60,193 bases of DNA from an uncultured Myxococcales bacterium (GTDB taxonomy: Bacteria > Myxococcota_A > UBA9042): contig CAITYF010000163.1 in assembly GCA_903896545.1 (NCBI GenBank), positions 1 to 60,193 on the forward strand, read 5' to 3'. The translations under genes and the position numbers were made by a program. Shown piece by piece: positions 37,775 through 46,881 of the stretch. Within the stretch, counting starts at the first letter, position 1; every line of letters begins with the position of its first letter. Below the pieces are notes generated by a model. It saw only the letters and a program-made list of their open reading frames with translations. It was not told where the DNA came from and did no database searches.

Positions 37775-39343
37775 CTACCACCCGTTTCGCGTCGCCACTT
37801 CGCCATACCCGGTCGCCAAGGGCGTCACCACCGGCGTCTTCTTCGCCTGGTCGACCGCGAAGAGTCCCATCTTGAACGGACCAACGCCGTGGTTCCACTC
37901 AAAGTTATCCATCAGCGTCCAGTAGAAGTAGCCGCGCACGTCCGCGCCCTCCGCAATCGCCTTGTGCAGCCACGTCAGGTGCGGCTTGACGTAATTCGCC
38001 ATGCCCGTCGCCTTGTCTTCGCCCGTGCCGTTTTCCGTGATGTAAATCGGTAACTTGTACTGCTTCGCGAATGCAACCTCGTGGTAAATGCCTTCTGGAT
38101 TCACACCCATCGTCGCCGTGACGGGCTGAAAGTCGAGGAATTTCCACTTGTCTGCGCCTGGAATCGGCGAGTCGTTCACTGGCAACTGGTTGTAATAATT
38201 GACGCCGATGAAGTCCATGCGGCCCTTCATGTCTGGCCGGTGCTCCTCGGCCACGCCATCGAGGTTGCGGTCCAGTTCGCCGTTGATGGTCGCCTCCAGA
38301 AACTCCTGATTGTAGACCCAATCCGCGTGCTTGACGGCCGCCACATGCTTGGGATTATTCGGATCTGCTGGCACCACATAGGCCAGATTCGCGACGATGC
38401 CGACTTGCGCCGCCTTGCCGTCGCCGTCCGCGTCGACTTTGTCGTTGTCGTGAATCGCGTCGTACATCCGCGCGTGACCTTCCATCATGTTGAACATGAC
38501 CGCGAGCGCCGCGTCCAGATGCAGCACGAGCCCCGGAGGATTGGTGCGATCCGCGCTGGGCAGGATGTAGCCGGCCAGAACGACGGCAAACGGCTCGTTC
38601 AGCGTGCCCCACAGGTCAACTTCCGCGCCGAATTCCGCGCCGCAATAGCCGGAGTAGAGCGCAATCGCCTTCAACATGCGGTCCTTGTCGACCCAGCCGC
38701 GGTTCTTGCAGCCGTTGGGCGGATCGAGGTCGTTCTCGTGGCAATCCTTGCCGTCGTGGATCCACAGCGGCAACGTGTAGTGATTCAGCGTGACCAGAAG
38801 CGTCATGCCGCGGTCGTGCGCGCCCTTGAAAATGGCGTGGTATTCGGCGACGGCGTCCTTGTTCGCATACGCCTTGAGCTCCTCGACCGTCGTGGCTTTC
38901 TCGGCGGCGCCGTCGGGGAAGATGCGACTCCACTCGATGGACGTCCGAAGACCGTTCAAGTGCGCCGTGTCGCGCGCGGCGTCGAGGTACTTCGGCCAGG
39001 TTTCCCAGAAGCCCGGACCCGCGCTCGGTTGGTCGCCGCTGAGGTAGGTGATGCCGTCGGCGATGAGCGCGGCGTCCGTCACCCATTGGTACCAATCGCT
39101 TTTGGCGTCGTCGCATTGCGCCGCGGAAAACGTCGGGCAGCCCATGTCGACTTGAAAGCCGGCAATCGCCGCACCCCAGAGAAAGCCTTTTGGAAACGCT
39201 GTGTCGGGTGGTGAAACGTCAGCGGCTACATCGCCCGCCGCTGCGTCCTCGGTCGACGCTGCCGTCGTCGAGTTACCGCACGCTACGCACGCCCACGCTG
39301 CGACACCTGCCGCCAACGCCCAACCCCATTTGTGTCCCAGCAT
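37775..39343 (-). CDS. Glycoside hydrolase family 1 lipoprotein
   Basis: 522 residues from ATG 39343, preceded by AGAGGGGG. Lipobox CVAC (AAWACVACGNS), then an Asp/Ala linker, so the enzyme should be anchored outside the cytoplasm. GH1 features: N-terminal FPKGFLWGAAIAGFQ, acid/base Glu in TLNEP, nucleophile Glu in ITENG, and the C-terminal YFYWTLMDNFEW. Both catalytic residues are present. Likely cleaves beta-glycosides from oligosaccharides. GH1 enzymes are usually cytoplasmic, so the lipoprotein form is unusual. An embedded acidic insert (DKVDADGDGKAAQ) looks like an extra calcium-binding loop. Confidence 0.92.
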   Translation of the reverse strand: MLGHKWGWALAAGVAAWACVACGNSTTAASTEDAAAGDVAADVSPPDTAFPKGFLWGAAIAGFQVDMGCPTFSAAQCDDAKSDWYQWVTDAALIADGITYLSGDQPSAGPGFWETWPKYLDAARDTAHLNGLRTSIEWSRIFPDGAAEKATTVEELKAYANKDAVAEYHAIFKGAHDRGMTLLVTLNHYTLPLWIHDGKDCHENDLDPPNGCKNRGWVDKDRMLKAIALYSGYCGAEFGAEVDLWGTLNEPFAVVLAGYILPSADRTNPPGLVLHLDAALAVMFNMMEGHARMYDAIHDNDKVDADGDGKAAQVGIVANLAYVVPADPNNPKHVAAVKHADWVYNQEFLEATINGELDRNLDGVAEEHRPDMKGRMDFIGVNYYNQLPVNDSPIPGADKWKFLDFQPVTATMGVNPEGIYHEVAFAKQYKLPIYITENGTGEDKATGMANYVKPHLTWLHKAIAEGADVRGYFYWTLMDNFEWNHGVGPFKMGLFAVDQAKKTPVVTPLATGYGEVATRNGW

Positions 39344-39405
39344 CTCGCAGTCCCCCTCTGCGCGACGGCTCGCCGCCGCTGTGTGCCAGTCTCGCCCGTC
39401 TCCGG

Positions 39406-40248
39406 CTAACGACGCCGACGCCGACGCCGACGACCGTGGCCGCCCGTTCCCGCCTGTCCACCGCCTTGCTTCTGGCCTTCTACGCTCACGGTGATCTTCA
39501 GTTCGCCCGTGCCTCCCTTGGTACGCACCTCACGCAGCGCGTCTGACGCCGCCGCCAGCAGCAGTTCCGCCAGCGTTTCGTTCGTGCCCGACCGGCTGAT
39601 CGTCACCTGCAATTGCGTCGGCGCGTCCCCGGACGGCCGTGCATCGCCGTCATCGTCGTCGTCTTCCTCGTCGTCGTCATCGTCCACGTCGTCGCTATCG
39701 GCTGCAGTCGCCACGGGCGTTTCGACCAGCGGCACCTTGCGCAGCGCGGCGATCTCGGCTTCTTCATCCGCGTCCAGCTCGTCCGCGCTCACCGCGCGCT
39801 TGGTCCGCATGATGCTGGCAAAACTCGGCGGCGGCAGGCCCGCCGTCTCGCACACGCGCGCCCACAAGCGCTGGTTGGTCCTGTCCCGCAGTTCCACAAG
39901 GAACGTGCCGATGGAGCCGTTCGGCGCGGTCGCCGCTTCAAGCGCTGCGGCCGCGTTGTCCAAGGCCTTCGTCGTCGAAGCATCAATCGCGCTCACGGTT
40001 GCGTCACGCCGGGCCTGCGCGAAGCGCTGACTGCCATCGGCCAATTGCCCGCGACTGATGGCAAAACCTGACCACAGGACCTTCGCAAACGTGCGAATGT
40101 ACGGGTTTTGGTGGTAGCTGAACTTCAACAAACCGTCGAATTCGTTCTGGCCGGCCTCCGATTTGCTCGTCGGCAGTTCAGCCAGTTGGCTCTCCAGAAA
40201 GCGGACTTCGTCCTTGCTCAGTTGCGGGGCCGGGGCCTTGGTCGCCAT
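39406..40248 (-). CDS. Hypothetical protein with acidic run and poly-Arg tail
   Basis: 280 residues from ATG 40248, with GGAG 5 bases upstream. No signal peptide or membrane segment, so probably cytoplasmic. The first 150 residues are helical. Then comes an acidic run (DSDDVDDDDDEEDDDDD, about 188-204), a short beta-rich domain (about 215-262, TQLQVTISRSG to LKITVSVEG), and a Gly-rich tail ending in eight Arg. Charge-separated ends suggest binding to nucleic acid or to an oppositely charged partner, which is inference only. I recognise no family. It lies downstream of the MORN lipoprotein on the other side of 154 bases. Confidence 0.8.
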   Translation of the reverse strand: MATKAPAPQLSKDEVRFLESQLAELPTSKSEAGQNEFDGLLKFSYHQNPYIRTFAKVLWSGFAISRGQLADGSQRFAQARRDATVSAIDASTTKALDNAAAALEAATAPNGSIGTFLVELRDRTNQRLWARVCETAGLPPPSFASIMRTKRAVSADELDADEEAEIAALRKVPLVETPVATAADSDDVDDDDDEEDDDDDGDARPSGDAPTQLQVTISRSGTNETLAELLLAAASDALREVRTKGGTGELKITVSVEGQKQGGGQAGTGGHGRRRRRRRR

Positions 40249-40402
40249 AGTTGCTCCAGTTTGCGTGGGGTGATTGGTTGTTGGTGCGCAGAACGCGCGT
40301 AGGTCGCTGCCTGCTTGCCGCGCAGCGCCGCGGTTGTCACCGCAAGACGCCGCGCTGCGGTCAGCGAGGCGGCTGAACTCTAGCAGTGGTGTCAGGATTG
40401 CG

Positions 40403-42811
40403 CTACTTGCCCGATACGGGCGCGTCGCTCACTTGCTTGCCGTTGCGCCACACGATTTCCCGCGCGCGCTTGCCGTCGGTATCAAAGCGAACTTCCGTGC
40501 CGTGACGCTGACCCAGCAAGTAGGGCACTTCAGCCCACTTCACGCCCGTTTCGGTGTAGACCGTTGCCAGGCCCTGACGCTTGCCGTCGACCATGGGGAT
40601 GTGCAAGCGCACCTCGCCATTGCGGTGGTATTGCACTTCCGTGCCGCGACCGACTGGCTCAAAGTTGTATTCGCTCTGCTTGCTGCCGTCGGTGTACCAG
40701 GTCCGCGCGATGCCGACTGGCTGATCGGCGCGGTACGGATACTCCGCGATCTTCTCACCCGTTCGCGCATAGCGGATTTCCACGCCGTGTTTGCTGCCGC
40801 GCACAAACGGCACCGTCGCCCACAGGGTCCCTGTCTCGTCGTAAATCCGCGCCATGCCGTTGCGCTGTCCGCCGACCAGCGGCACGACCATGCTCGCTTC
40901 GCCGTTCTTGTGGTACTGGACTTCAAGACCGTTGCCGCTGGCTGGAAACTTCGACTGCACTTGCCCCGGACGATCCCGGAAGAACGTCTCGATCGTGCCC
41001 GCGCGAATCGCCATCGCGCCGGCCGCCAAACTCTCGCGTTCGTGTTGCTCCGCCCGCTCCGCTCGCCAAGCCTTCGCTTTTGCGATAATCGCCGATGGAT
41101 CTTGCAGCGCCTTGGCGTCACTCAGCGTTTCCAATTCTTCGGGCGTCAGGAACTTGGCAATGTCGATCGGCTTACGCTTCGGGGTCAGCGCGCTCTGGAG
41201 AAAGCCGCCGCGCCAAATGTAGATGATCTTGACCTTGCCCTTGGCGTCAAAACGGACCTCTTCGCCTTCCTGCACGTCCTTGGCGTACTGCATCGTCGCC
41301 ACGCGCGCGGCGGTTTTCGGGTCGAACAACTCCGCCGTGCCTTCCTTCTCGCCGCCGACCAACGGGACGCGAAAGCGCATCTTGCCGTTGATGTCCCACC
41401 GCGTTTCGACGCCCGAACCCTTGCCGTCCTGCATCGGGAATTCGCTCTGGCGGTTGCCGTTCTTCCACCAGGTTTGCCCCATGCCCACGAGCGTGTCGTT
41501 GGCCCACTTGAACTCGGACTGCTTGACCTGCAATCCGTTTTCCGGCGGGTAGTAGCGGGACTCGATGCCGTTGCGGTGGTCCTGATCAAACGTCAACTTG
41601 CTCAACTTGCTGCCGTCCCGCGCGTAGAACGTCGCCTCGCCTTGCTTCAGGTCGTTGACGACCGGGACTTCCATCGCCTTCGCCGAACGCGCCGGATTCT
41701 CAGGGTTGGCGTCCACGGGCGTCACATCGTTCGGACCGGGCTCGTAAAAGCGCGTCTCCGTCCCATTTTGCTTGTCCAAATCCGTATAAAGCCGCTCCGA
41801 CGCTAGATAATTGGACGGATGGAAGGTCAGCACCGCGCCGGCTGGCAGGTCGTCGTGGTACTTCACCGCAGCGATCATGCGGCTCAAAATGTGGCTGTAG
41901 CGGCGATCGAAGCCTTCCACGCGGCCATGCACAAACGGGATTTCCGACTGTTTGAAGCCGTCCGTCGTGTACAGCACCGCCAAACCGTGGCGCTCTCCGT
42001 CGACCAGCGGCACAGTCATCTTCACTTTGCCGCTGACGTAGAAGCGCGTCTCGACGCCCTTGGGCACGCCCTGCACGTACGGCATCGTCGCGAGCTTGAG
42101 CCCGTGGTCGTCGTAGTAGGTCGCCAGACCGTCCATGATGCCGAAATGGTAGGGGACTTCCGCTCGCAACGTCCCGTTCTTGTTGTACTCCACCTGCATG
42201 CCGTGCTTGCGCTCATTGACGATGTTGACCACCGCCTCGCGCTCGCCGGTCGGGTAGAAGAGCGTCATGGGCCCATCGGGATCGCCCGATTTGAAGCGAA
42301 GCTCCGTGCGTTTTTCACCAGTCGGCAGGAATTCGAACTGCACGCCTTCGCGCACGCCGTTCTTGTACGGGACGATGGCGATGCGGTGGCCTTCCACGTC
42401 AAAGCGCCATTCTTGCCCCTCCTTCTTGCCGTCCACGACGTGGTACGACGCCTGCACTTCGCCGCTCGCGCTGTACTGTTTCCACGCGCCGCGATGGCCG
42501 CGATCCGAGTACGTGACGTCCGCGATCTTGATGCCTTCCGGATTGTAATGTTCGTCGCGCACGCGCGTTTCGCCCCGGACATACGCCACAACGCTGGGCT
42601 GCCCGTTCGCGTGCCGCAAAAGCACCAGCGGGCGAACCGGCGCCTTCGCGTCGTCTTCGGTTTCCACGACCGGCGCCGCACCGCACGCCGTCACGGCCAG
42701 GCTCACGCCGCTCAGCAACGCGCCACACGTCGTCATGGCCGCAGTCTGGCGCCGTGCCCACCCGATCCAACGCAGCAGCTTTGTCTGACTTTGCGGACTC
42801 AATTGCAGCAC
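40403..42811 (-). CDS. MORN-repeat lipoprotein (about 30 repeats)
   Basis: 802 residues from GTG 42811, with GGAG 6 bases upstream. Lipobox TAC gives lipidated C43. Almost the whole mature protein is short repeats of about 23 residues of the type GxxTxFYPxGExxxxVPxxxGxxxG, for example PYHFGIMDGLATYYDDHG and VPLVDGERHGLAVLYTTDG. These match MORN_2-type repeats, as also found in YwqK-like antitoxin proteins. They should form a long beta-hairpin ladder. About 40 residues near 540-580 break the pattern. Probably a surface-attached scaffold; ligand unknown. It diverges from the Ser/Thr kinase gene. Confidence 0.88.
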   Translation of the reverse strand: MLQLSPQSQTKLLRWIGWARRQTAAMTTCGALLSGVSLAVTACGAAPVVETEDDAKAPVRPLVLLRHANGQPSVVAYVRGETRVRDEHYNPEGIKIADVTYSDRGHRGAWKQYSASGEVQASYHVVDGKKEGQEWRFDVEGHRIAIVPYKNGVREGVQFEFLPTGEKRTELRFKSGDPDGPMTLFYPTGEREAVVNIVNERKHGMQVEYNKNGTLRAEVPYHFGIMDGLATYYDDHGLKLATMPYVQGVPKGVETRFYVSGKVKMTVPLVDGERHGLAVLYTTDGFKQSEIPFVHGRVEGFDRRYSHILSRMIAAVKYHDDLPAGAVLTFHPSNYLASERLYTDLDKQNGTETRFYEPGPNDVTPVDANPENPARSAKAMEVPVVNDLKQGEATFYARDGSKLSKLTFDQDHRNGIESRYYPPENGLQVKQSEFKWANDTLVGMGQTWWKNGNRQSEFPMQDGKGSGVETRWDINGKMRFRVPLVGGEKEGTAELFDPKTAARVATMQYAKDVQEGEEVRFDAKGKVKIIYIWRGGFLQSALTPKRKPIDIAKFLTPEELETLSDAKALQDPSAIIAKAKAWRAERAEQHERESLAAGAMAIRAGTIETFFRDRPGQVQSKFPASGNGLEVQYHKNGEASMVVPLVGGQRNGMARIYDETGTLWATVPFVRGSKHGVEIRYARTGEKIAEYPYRADQPVGIARTWYTDGSKQSEYNFEPVGRGTEVQYHRNGEVRLHIPMVDGKRQGLATVYTETGVKWAEVPYLLGQRHGTEVRFDTDGKRAREIVWRNGKQVSDAPVSGK

Positions 42812-43005
42812 GCGGAGCTCCTCACTGACTTCTGCACAGGCGACTCAGGCGGGTTCTTCGCCCCTTGTGTGGCACCCAAATGCGCGCGCGCAAACGCGGA
42901 CTCGGTAGGATCGCCGTCACGAACTGGTATTGTCAACCAAAGATGACGGTCTGTGAAGTTCCGATCGCGATTCCCGTCGCCGACATCACACCTTGCTGCG
43001 CCGAT

Positions 43006-43059
43006 TTGCACAACTTTTGCGCCTCCCCCATTGCACAACTCGCGCGCCTCCCCTAGTCT
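43006..43059 (+). promoter_or_regulatory. Tandem 25-bp repeat overlapping a likely kinase promoter
   Basis: Two adjacent 25-bp copies (43006-43030 and 43031-43055) share TTGCACAACT, three variable bases, then GCGCCTCCCC. In the second copy TTGCAC (43031-43036) is followed after 17 bases by TAGTCT (43054-43059), a good sigma70-type arrangement about 50 bases before the kinase ATG at 43107. The upstream copy could be a regulator site. Confidence 0.55.
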
Positions 43060-43106
43060 CAAGGCGCACGTTTAGGCGTCTTGATGGCGCCTCTTGGACC
43101 GGTGGA

Positions 43107-45104
43107 ATGACGACCCCCGCGGCACCTGCTCGCTTCTGTCCCGAATGCGGTCAAACCCGCGCGGAAGAGGTGTGCCCGCAGCACGGGATTCCGACCATCG
43201 TTCAGCAGATCGACGATTTTACGCGGCAGTTGATCGGCACCGTCATTGCGGGTCGGTACAAGGTCGAGAGTTTGATTGGTCAAGGCGGCTTTGGCGCCGT
43301 CTTCCGCGCCGTGAACCAGATGATGCGCCAGGAAATGGTCGTCAAGGTGCTGCGCCCGGAGTACGCCAAGGATCCGATTCAGGTCCAGCGCTTCTTCAAT
43401 GAAGGGCGGACCGCGGCGCAGTTGACCCACCAGCACACGGTGCGCGTCTACGACTTTGGCCAGACCGATGCGGGGCAATTGTACTTGGCGATGGAACTCC
43501 TGCACGGGCAGGAACTGGCCAAGGTGCTGCGCGACGAGAAGGCGATCGACCCGATGCGCGCAATCCGCATTGCGATTGCTGTGTTGAAGTCGCTGGCGGA
43601 AGCGCACGACGCCGGAATGGTGCACCGCGACCTGAAGCCGGAGAACGTGTTTCTGTGCAAAATGCGCGGAGAGGACGACTTTGTGAAGCTCATCGATTTC
43701 GGCATCGCCAAGTCGTTTGAGCAGGCAGATCAGGATCTGACCAAGACGGGGTTTGCCGTCGGTACGCCCAAGTACATGAGCCCAGAGCAGGGCCGGGCGG
43801 AGCCTCTGGACGGTCGCAGCGACTTGTATTCGCTGGGTATTATTCTGTACCAGTGCCTGACGGGCGACGTGCCGTTCAAAGCGCCGAGCGCGATGGGCGT
43901 CATTGTGAAGCACTTGCAAGAGCGCCCGGTGCCGCTCGAACAAGCAGCGACCCAGCCGCTGCCGGCGGGCTTGGCAGAAGTCGTGATGAAGTCGCTGGCG
44001 AAGCGGCGGGAGGAACGCTTCGAGGACGCGGACGAGATGCGGCTGGCTCTCGAACACGTGCTGGAGACCGCGGGCGAATCACTGACGGGACGCGGGCGGC
44101 CGCACACGAGCCGGGCGTTGCCCAACGTTGCGCCGATTTCCGGTGCATCGACGCCGCAGCCGATGCAGACCTGGACGCCGCCAAGCACGGGGGCACCGCC
44201 GTCACTGGCCTCGCCCGACGCGCTCATCGCGCCAACGCTGGTCGAGTCGCGGCCGCGCTACAGTTCTGGCATCGGTGAATTCCTCTCGACGATGGGCAAT
44301 GCGCCCGCGGCAGCGAGCCAAAATCCGATTGGCTGGGTGCCGCCCGCAGAACCGACCGACCACGATTCGGCCGTTGTGCCTGCTGCCGCACCCTCGACCA
44401 AGACGCCTGCACAAACTGCGTCTCCGACGCCCGGTGCCGTACGTGCGGGGGCGGCGCCGGGTACGCCGTCGCTGCTGACGCCGGGGACCACGGCGCCGCC
44501 GGTCGTTGCTGCGCCGCCACGACGTCCACCGCCAGCGCCGCCGAGCAAGAGCGCGGGGGCTTGGGTATTCATGCTGCTCGTCACCGGCATTCTGGGTGCG
44601 GCAGGCTGGTGGTATTGGAACAAAGCGCAGGAAGATCCGGAAGCAATGGACCGCCTGCGCGGCGTGACCGCGCTGGTCGACAAAGGCAAAGCGAAGCTCG
44701 ACGAGTTGACCGGCGCGACGGATCAGCCGAGTACCAAGTCGGACGACCCACCGGCGGCGGACGATGGTGCGACGAAGAAAAAGTCGGGCAAGGCGGCGAA
44801 GGCAAAAGCGGACGACGCGCCCGCAACGGAAGTGACCCACGACGCGGCGATTGCAGCGACCCAGGGCGCCGTCCAAAAGTGCTACGCCAAGGACGGCGGC
44901 AAGGCGCGCGACTTCACCCGCGTGATCGTCGACGTCACACTGGATGACACCGGGTTGGTCAAGCGCGCGAGCTTGCGCAAGAAGTTCGGGACGGGATCGA
45001 CCGCGAAATGTGTCGAGGCCGCGGTCCTGCAAGCGCATCTGCCGTCCGGGCAGTCGGGCGAGCGCACGATGGAATACGACCTGCCGGTGCCTGAAGAGAA
45101 GTAG
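43107..45104 (+). CDS. Transmembrane Ser/Thr protein kinase
   Basis: 665 residues from ATG 43107 (GGTGGA just upstream). Begins with a short zinc-ribbon-like segment (CPECG at 11-15, then CPQHG). The kinase domain (about 48-325) has the Gly loop GQGGFGAVF, HRDLKPEN with catalytic D175, DFG with D197, and the APE-like SPEQ, so it should be active. A long Pro/Ala/Thr linker leads to one transmembrane helix near 485, then an outside part ending in a C-terminal domain like those of AgmX/PglI or TonB (KCYAKDGG to YDLPVP). It probably relays an envelope signal to cytoplasmic targets. Confidence 0.93.
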   Translation: MTTPAAPARFCPECGQTRAEEVCPQHGIPTIVQQIDDFTRQLIGTVIAGRYKVESLIGQGGFGAVFRAVNQMMRQEMVVKVLRPEYAKDPIQVQRFFNEGRTAAQLTHQHTVRVYDFGQTDAGQLYLAMELLHGQELAKVLRDEKAIDPMRAIRIAIAVLKSLAEAHDAGMVHRDLKPENVFLCKMRGEDDFVKLIDFGIAKSFEQADQDLTKTGFAVGTPKYMSPEQGRAEPLDGRSDLYSLGIILYQCLTGDVPFKAPSAMGVIVKHLQERPVPLEQAATQPLPAGLAEVVMKSLAKRREERFEDADEMRLALEHVLETAGESLTGRGRPHTSRALPNVAPISGASTPQPMQTWTPPSTGAPPSLASPDALIAPTLVESRPRYSSGIGEFLSTMGNAPAAASQNPIGWVPPAEPTDHDSAVVPAAAPSTKTPAQTASPTPGAVRAGAAPGTPSLLTPGTTAPPVVAAPPRRPPPAPPSKSAGAWVFMLLVTGILGAAGWWYWNKAQEDPEAMDRLRGVTALVDKGKAKLDELTGATDQPSTKSDDPPAADDGATKKKSGKAAKAKADDAPATEVTHDAAIAATQGAVQKCYAKDGGKARDFTRVIVDVTLDDTGLVKRASLRKKFGTGSTAKCVEAAVLQAHLPSGQSGERTMEYDLPVPEEK

Positions 45105-45148
45105 CGGCTGCAGTCCGAGTCGCGCGGCGGCATCCTTCGCCAAAAAGT

Positions 45149-45186
45149 CCATCGGCCGATCCAACGTTTGCTGAATCGGCCGATGG
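45149..45186. terminator. 12-bp perfect inverted repeat after the kinase gene
   Basis: CCATCGGCCGAT (45149-45160) and ATCGGCCGATGG (45175-45186), loop 14 bases, 45 bases beyond the kinase stop and between convergent genes. A stable terminator-like hairpin without a T-run. Confidence 0.55.
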
Positions 45187-45210
45187 GAACTTCAATTCAC
45201 TGGGCTCGGT

Positions 45211-45328
45211 TTCTACGACCTCAAACCTGCCCGAACTGCGTCGTGCCACCGGAGGTGCACGCTCGCAGTCCGGTCCGAGAGGGCATCAGGCTTGACCCGC
45301 CGATTTTGGTATTGGCCAAAGTTGGCCG
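45211..45328 (-). repeat. Dispersed hairpin element, copy B
   Basis: Divergent copy on the minus strand, starting right after the stop codon of 45331-45993. Stem CCGGACTGCG pairs with CGCAGTTCGG (45231-45273); relative to copies A and C a C-G pair has become T-A, a compensatory change. Inside it the shared CACCTCCGGTGG loop is conserved. The closing CCGACC/GGTCGG ends of A and C are not clear here. Confidence 0.7.
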
Positions 45329-45330
45329 TC

Positions 45331-45993
45331 CTACAGCGGCGTCACGACCGCGTGAATGGTGAGATCAAGCTTCAGATCGACCAGACCGGACGGCACGGAA
45401 CCACCGGCTTCCACGATCAGCTTGCCCGTCATGATCTCCGCAAAGGCGAGCTTGGCGAGGTAATCCGTGCCCGCCTTCGTCATTCCCGCGGAGTCGATGA
45501 CCGCGTCGATGGCCTTGTTCGAGCCCTTCGGAATCGCCGGAATCGACGCTACTTTAACGCCTTCCGACGCCTTGGTCGCAGTCGCCGGACCAAAATAAAT
45601 GTCCAGGGCCGGCAGGTCCGCAGTCAGCGTATTGGTCGTCGGCGTCACGACGATCTGTTTGATCTCGACCGTCACGATGTGGCCGTCCGCGTACTTGGCG
45701 AGCTCCGGCTTTTCCTTTTTCAGGTCCACCGGCAGCGCGGGCAGCGGCAGATCCTGCTCAATCTTGATCGGTGTCGTCTGACCGGCAGTGCTTCCCAGGG
45801 CCTTGCCCAAGTCAAAAGAAACTTTGGTCGACTGCGTCACATCGATCGGAATCTGCGCGGCGTCCTGGACCGCGGACTTGGCCTGATTGAACAGGTCGCA
45901 GGCGGGCAGGGCGGTCACCGCCACGAGCGGCAGTGCGAGGGTCGCGGCGCGAATCATCGCCCGCTTGTTCAGAAAATTACGGAAATTGCGCAC
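45331..45993 (-). CDS. Predicted lipoprotein, unknown function
   Basis: 220 residues from GTG 45993, chosen because GGAGG lies 5 bases upstream; TTG 46005 is an alternative. Signal with lipobox LPAC (TALPACDLF). The mature part is a mixed alpha/beta domain; regular strands such as HIVTVEIKQIVVTPTTNTL suggest an immunoglobulin- or LEA-like fold. No family recognised. Ends next to dispersed repeat copy B. Confidence 0.8.
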   Translation of the reverse strand: MRNFRNFLNKRAMIRAATLALPLVAVTALPACDLFNQAKSAVQDAAQIPIDVTQSTKVSFDLGKALGSTAGQTTPIKIEQDLPLPALPVDLKKEKPELAKYADGHIVTVEIKQIVVTPTTNTLTADLPALDIYFGPATATKASEGVKVASIPAIPKGSNKAIDAVIDSAGMTKAGTDYLAKLAFAEIMTGKLIVEAGGSVPSGLVDLKLDLTIHAVVTPL

Positions 45994-46188
45994 GAATGCC
46001 TCCAAATGGGGTTCGCCGTCAAAATGCGACGGTCATGACAAGTTGCCGATTGCAGCGGCGAAGATCAAGTTTCTGTACCAATTTGCGTTACAGCTCGGCC
46101 AATTTCGGCGACGTGCAAACCGGAGATTCACGGCCCTGATCCGAGAGGCAACAGGTCCGCCTCACTCCAACACGGAATTCACAACAGG

Positions 46189-46881
46189 TCAGCGTGTCTC
46201 GCTCGCACGTGCCCACGCTGCTGACAGCGCTGCGAGTTGGGCTCCAGCGGTAACTGCGTCGTGCGGCCGCCCGACGGGGCCCAGCCAAGCGCCGATCACA
46301 GCCATCGCGTACGCACCGGTTCGCCGCACGCGCGCCACATCCTCCGATCGCAACCCCCCAATCGCCACGATCGGTAAGTGACTCGCGGCGACCGCGTCGG
46401 CCAGAACCTCAAAGCCGGTTACCGCATCGCGCGTCTGCTTGCCGTCCGTCGGTTGGACTGGACCAAATCCCAAATAATCGACGGGTAGCGCCTGCGCCGC
46501 TCGCACTTGCGCGAGTGAGTGCGTGGACCAGCCCACAAGCGCACCTGCGTCCAAACGCTGGCGTGCAAGGCGCGGATCGCCGTCGTCCTGGCCAACGTGC
46601 AGTCCGACGTGCGCGCTCAGCGCGGCTTGCAAGTCGTCATCGGCGATCACGGGAATCCGCCCGCCCAACGCCCGCCGCACAGCGTTCAAGGCCGTCAGGC
46701 GCGTCGGGTGCCCCAACGGCAGGTGTTTCAAGCGAATCTGCACGGCCGCCGCGCCCGCGTCTGCGGCAGCTTCGGCGTAGGCACGGATCACGTTGATGGG
46801 CGGCCGCTTATCCGTTCTTGTGGCCAATCCAAGGCGATCGCCGTCCACGATGGCGTAAATTCCGCTCTGTAGTCCCCTCAT
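46189..46881 (-). CDS. thiE: Thiamine-phosphate synthase
   Basis: 230 residues from ATG 46881, whose codon overlaps the rimI stop (ATGA), with GGAG just upstream. Joins the hydroxymethylpyrimidine and thiazole phosphates to make thiamine phosphate. TIM-barrel motifs: AVQIRLK, IADDDLQAAL, GLHVGQDD, GWSTHSLAQ, GFGPVQPTDGKQ and VAIGGL. It lacks a fused ThiD or TenI partner and no other thi gene is near. Last gene of the RNase J cluster. Confidence 0.9.
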   Translation of the reverse strand: MRGLQSGIYAIVDGDRLGLATRTDKRPPINVIRAYAEAAADAGAAAVQIRLKHLPLGHPTRLTALNAVRRALGGRIPVIADDDLQAALSAHVGLHVGQDDGDPRLARQRLDAGALVGWSTHSLAQVRAAQALPVDYLGFGPVQPTDGKQTRDAVTGFEVLADAVAASHLPIVAIGGLRSEDVARVRRTGAYAMAVIGAWLGPVGRPHDAVTAGAQLAALSAAWARASETR

